DNA from: Dehalococcoidia bacterium
Lineage (GTDB): Bacteria; Chloroflexota; Dehalococcoidia; UBA2979
Length of the DNA stretch: 64,000 nt
NCBI GenBank assembly: GCA_009379925.1
Contig: WHSU01000016.1
Location: 1 to 64,000 of the forward strand
Reading direction: 5' to 3'
Below the pieces are notes generated by a model. It saw nothing but the letters and a program-made list of their open reading frames with translations. It made no database searches and was not told the DNA's origin. Below, piece by piece: positions 62,553 to 64,000 of the stretch (the first letter of the stretch is position 1; each line of letters begins with the position of its first letter). The position numbers and the translations under genes were made by a program.

Positions 62553-63913
62553 GGTGATCCCCTGTCTCTCAACTTCTCCGCCGCGGCCTGCAGCCCGTCG
62601 CTGACGTGCACGTCGTAGCCCTCGGCCGCCCGTTCGAGGCTGCGCAGCCGCTCCGGTAGCCGCGCTACCTCGGCGCCGGCCCTCGCGCGCGACGCGTCGA
62701 GGTGCTCGCGGCCCGTCTCGGTGCGCACGCCGCCGCGCATCACCCTGCGCAGCATCGGCTCGCCCTCGAGCGCCTCGCTAGCGAGGGCGATCGTGTCGCC
62801 CGCGGCCACGCCGTCCGCGAAGCGACGGAAGACCTGTTTACGGCCGGGCAGTGTCGCCTTGCCCGTGGACAGCTTGCGGCGGCCTCGGCCGGCGTAGGCG
62901 ACGAGCTTGTACGCGCTCTCCAGCGCGTTCGCATCGGCCGGTGCGTTGATGCGCGTGCCGGCGGCGTACGAGTCGATGGGCGCGCCGACCGCCTCCATCG
63001 CCGCGATACCGTGTTCGTCGAGCCCGCCGCTCGCGACGATCTGCACGCGCTGGAGGCCGGCGGCATCGAGCAACGCACGCGCCTCGTGCGCCAGCGCCGC
63101 GAGGTCGCCCGAGTCCAACCGGATCGCGCGCACGCGGAAGCCGTCCCCGAGCTCGCGCGCTAGCGCGATGACCTCGCCCACGCCATCCAGCGTGTCGTAG
63201 GTGTCGACCAGCAGCACGGTCTCCGGGTAGAGGCGCGAGAAGGCGCGAAAGGCCGCGGCGTCGCCGTCGTGGGCCATGATGTAGGAGTGCGCCATCGTCC
63301 CCGTGACCGGGATCCCATAGCGCCGCCCCGCCTCGACGTTCGATGTGCCGGCGAAGCCCGCGAGGTGGAGCACGCGGGCCGCCTTCCTCGCGGCATCCAC
63401 GCCGTGCGAGCGGCGCGTGCCGAAGTCGATCACGGGCTTGCCGCGGGCGGCGAGCACCGAGCGCACCCCCTTCGATGCGACGAGCGTCTGGAACGAAATC
63501 TGGTTGAGCAGGAAGGTCTCTGCGAACTGCGCCTCCGCGATCGGCGCTTCGACCTCGATCAGCGGCTCGTTCGGGAACACCGGTGTTCCTTCCGGCACGG
63601 CGAAGACGTCCCCGGTGAAGCGGAAGTCGCGCAGCCACGCGAGGAACTCCGGCTGGAACAGCCCCAGTGTGTCGATGTACTCGACAGCCGCCTCCGAGAA
63701 TCGCAGCGTCTCCAGGTACGCCAGCGCATCCTCGAGGCCCGCCGCCAGCAGGAAGTTCCAGTCGGAAGGCAGGTCGCGCACGAACAGGGAGAAGACGGCG
63801 GGCTCCGCCATCCCTTCGGCGTAGTAGGCCTGCAGCATGGTCAGCTCGTACAGGTCGACAAAGAGCGCTGGGTCGAAGCCGGTAGCGGGATCCGAGGACG
63901 TGCCGTCGCTCAC
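62549..63913 (-). CDS. pncB: Nicotinate phosphoribosyltransferase
   Basis: The 454-residue enzyme makes nicotinate mononucleotide from nicotinate and PRPP in NAD salvage. It has FVDLYELTMLQAYYAEGM, FGTRRSHGVDAARKAARV (the His is autophosphorylated in this family), GTSNVEAGRRYGIPVTGTMAHSYIM and IRLDSGDLAALAHEAR. It starts at GTG 63913, 5 bases after the pncA stop, and its stop overlaps the fusion gene, so the three are probably one operon. Confidence 0.92.
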   Translation of the reverse strand: MSDGTSSDPATGFDPALFVDLYELTMLQAYYAEGMAEPAVFSLFVRDLPSDWNFLLAAGLEDALAYLETLRFSEAAVEYIDTLGLFQPEFLAWLRDFRFTGDVFAVPEGTPVFPNEPLIEVEAPIAEAQFAETFLLNQISFQTLVASKGVRSVLAARGKPVIDFGTRRSHGVDAARKAARVLHLAGFAGTSNVEAGRRYGIPVTGTMAHSYIMAHDGDAAAFRAFSRLYPETVLLVDTYDTLDGVGEVIALARELGDGFRVRAIRLDSGDLAALAHEARALLDAAGLQRVQIVASGGLDEHGIAAMEAVGAPIDSYAAGTRINAPADANALESAYKLVAYAGRGRRKLSTGKATLPGRKQVFRRFADGVAAGDTIALASEALEGEPMLRRVMRGGVRTETGREHLDASRARAGAEVARLPERLRSLERAAEGYDVHVSDGLQAAAEKLRDRGSP

Positions 63914-63918
63914 GTGGC

Positions 63919-64000
63919 CTACTCGACCGTCACGCCGGCACCCTCGAGGGCCGCGAACGCGCGCTCGGTGTCGCCCGGTTCGACGCCGACGCCGCGGGTC
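63919..64000 (-). CDS. pncA: Nicotinamidase-like protein, C-terminal end (cut by window edge)
   Basis: Only the last 26 codons are in the window: TRGVGVEPGDTERAFAALEG, then AGVTVE and a stop. The pattern RGV-x-V-x-PGD-x-E-R-A followed by AGV is typical of the C-terminus of nicotinamidases, which turn nicotinamide into nicotinate. Its position just upstream of pncB supports this. The catalytic Cys lies outside the window. Confidence 0.6.
   Translation of the reverse strand, partial: TRGVGVEPGDTERAFAALEGAGVTVE

Overview
The window is a G+C-rich bacterial chromosome segment, roughly two-thirds G+C by eye, with strong third-position GC. It is densely packed with housekeeping and catabolic genes. 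I see no rRNA, tRNA, CRISPR array, transposase or phage gene. The gene mix suggests Chloroflexota: a DUF3090 protein, a fused acetyl-CoA carboxylase AccD-AccA, many CaiB/BaiF CoA-transferases, alpha/beta hydrolases and acyl-CoA enzymes, one HU protein, and a twin-arginine lipoprotein sugar-binding protein. An actinobacterial relative is a weaker alternative. This is inference from gene content only.

Layout. 1-2620: end of an SbcC-like exonuclease and a convergent accDA fusion. 2621-8105: a gap with a tandem promoter-like repeat and a hydrolase remnant, then two APH-type kinases, an acyl-CoA dehydrogenase and an EEP-family hydrolase. 8128-15488: a secreted protein, an aberrant APH-like protein, a hydrolase-hydrolase-alcohol dehydrogenase run, HU with a strong terminator, family 5 uracil-DNA glycosylase and a phosphoribosyltransferase. 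15653-24871: murB coupled to a hybrid histidine kinase, amidase, DUF3090, UspA, ilvD and an SDR. 25013-28525: small enzymes and a FabL-type enoyl reductase. 28678-30267: a less G+C-rich pair, a small protein followed by a dGTPase-like HD protein. 30383-35232: an MFS exporter and two paralogous PLP aminotransferases. 35380-39462: tandem CaiB genes (the second with an in-frame stop), enoyl-CoA hydratase and a CinA domain. 39504-49489: M1 peptidase with HEAT repeats, redoxin, kinase, hydrolases, secreted proteins and a GAF protein. 49558-54198: an ABC ATPase-like protein without catalytic motifs, a ThiP-like double permease and an MFS exporter. 54319-59772: NUDIX hydrolase and a complete sugar ABC importer. 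59779-61289: a decayed gene for a TIR-like/deoxyribosyltransferase-like domain protein. 61401-64000: a PPOX-hydrolase fusion behind a pncA-pncB NAD salvage pair.

Working together. Clear co-transcribed units are murB-histidine kinase (4-base overlap), hydrolase-ADH (4-base overlap), M1 peptidase-redoxin (4-base overlap), aminotransferase-small protein-MFS, the sugar importer, and pncA-pncB-fusion. CoA-transferases, acyl-CoA dehydrogenase, enoyl-CoA hydratase, ADH and hydrolases point to a heterotrophic acyl-CoA lifestyle. A repeated regulatory pattern appears: a TANNNT box 6-8 bases before a start codon that lacks a Shine-Dalgarno sequence. This suggests that leaderless transcripts are common in this organism.
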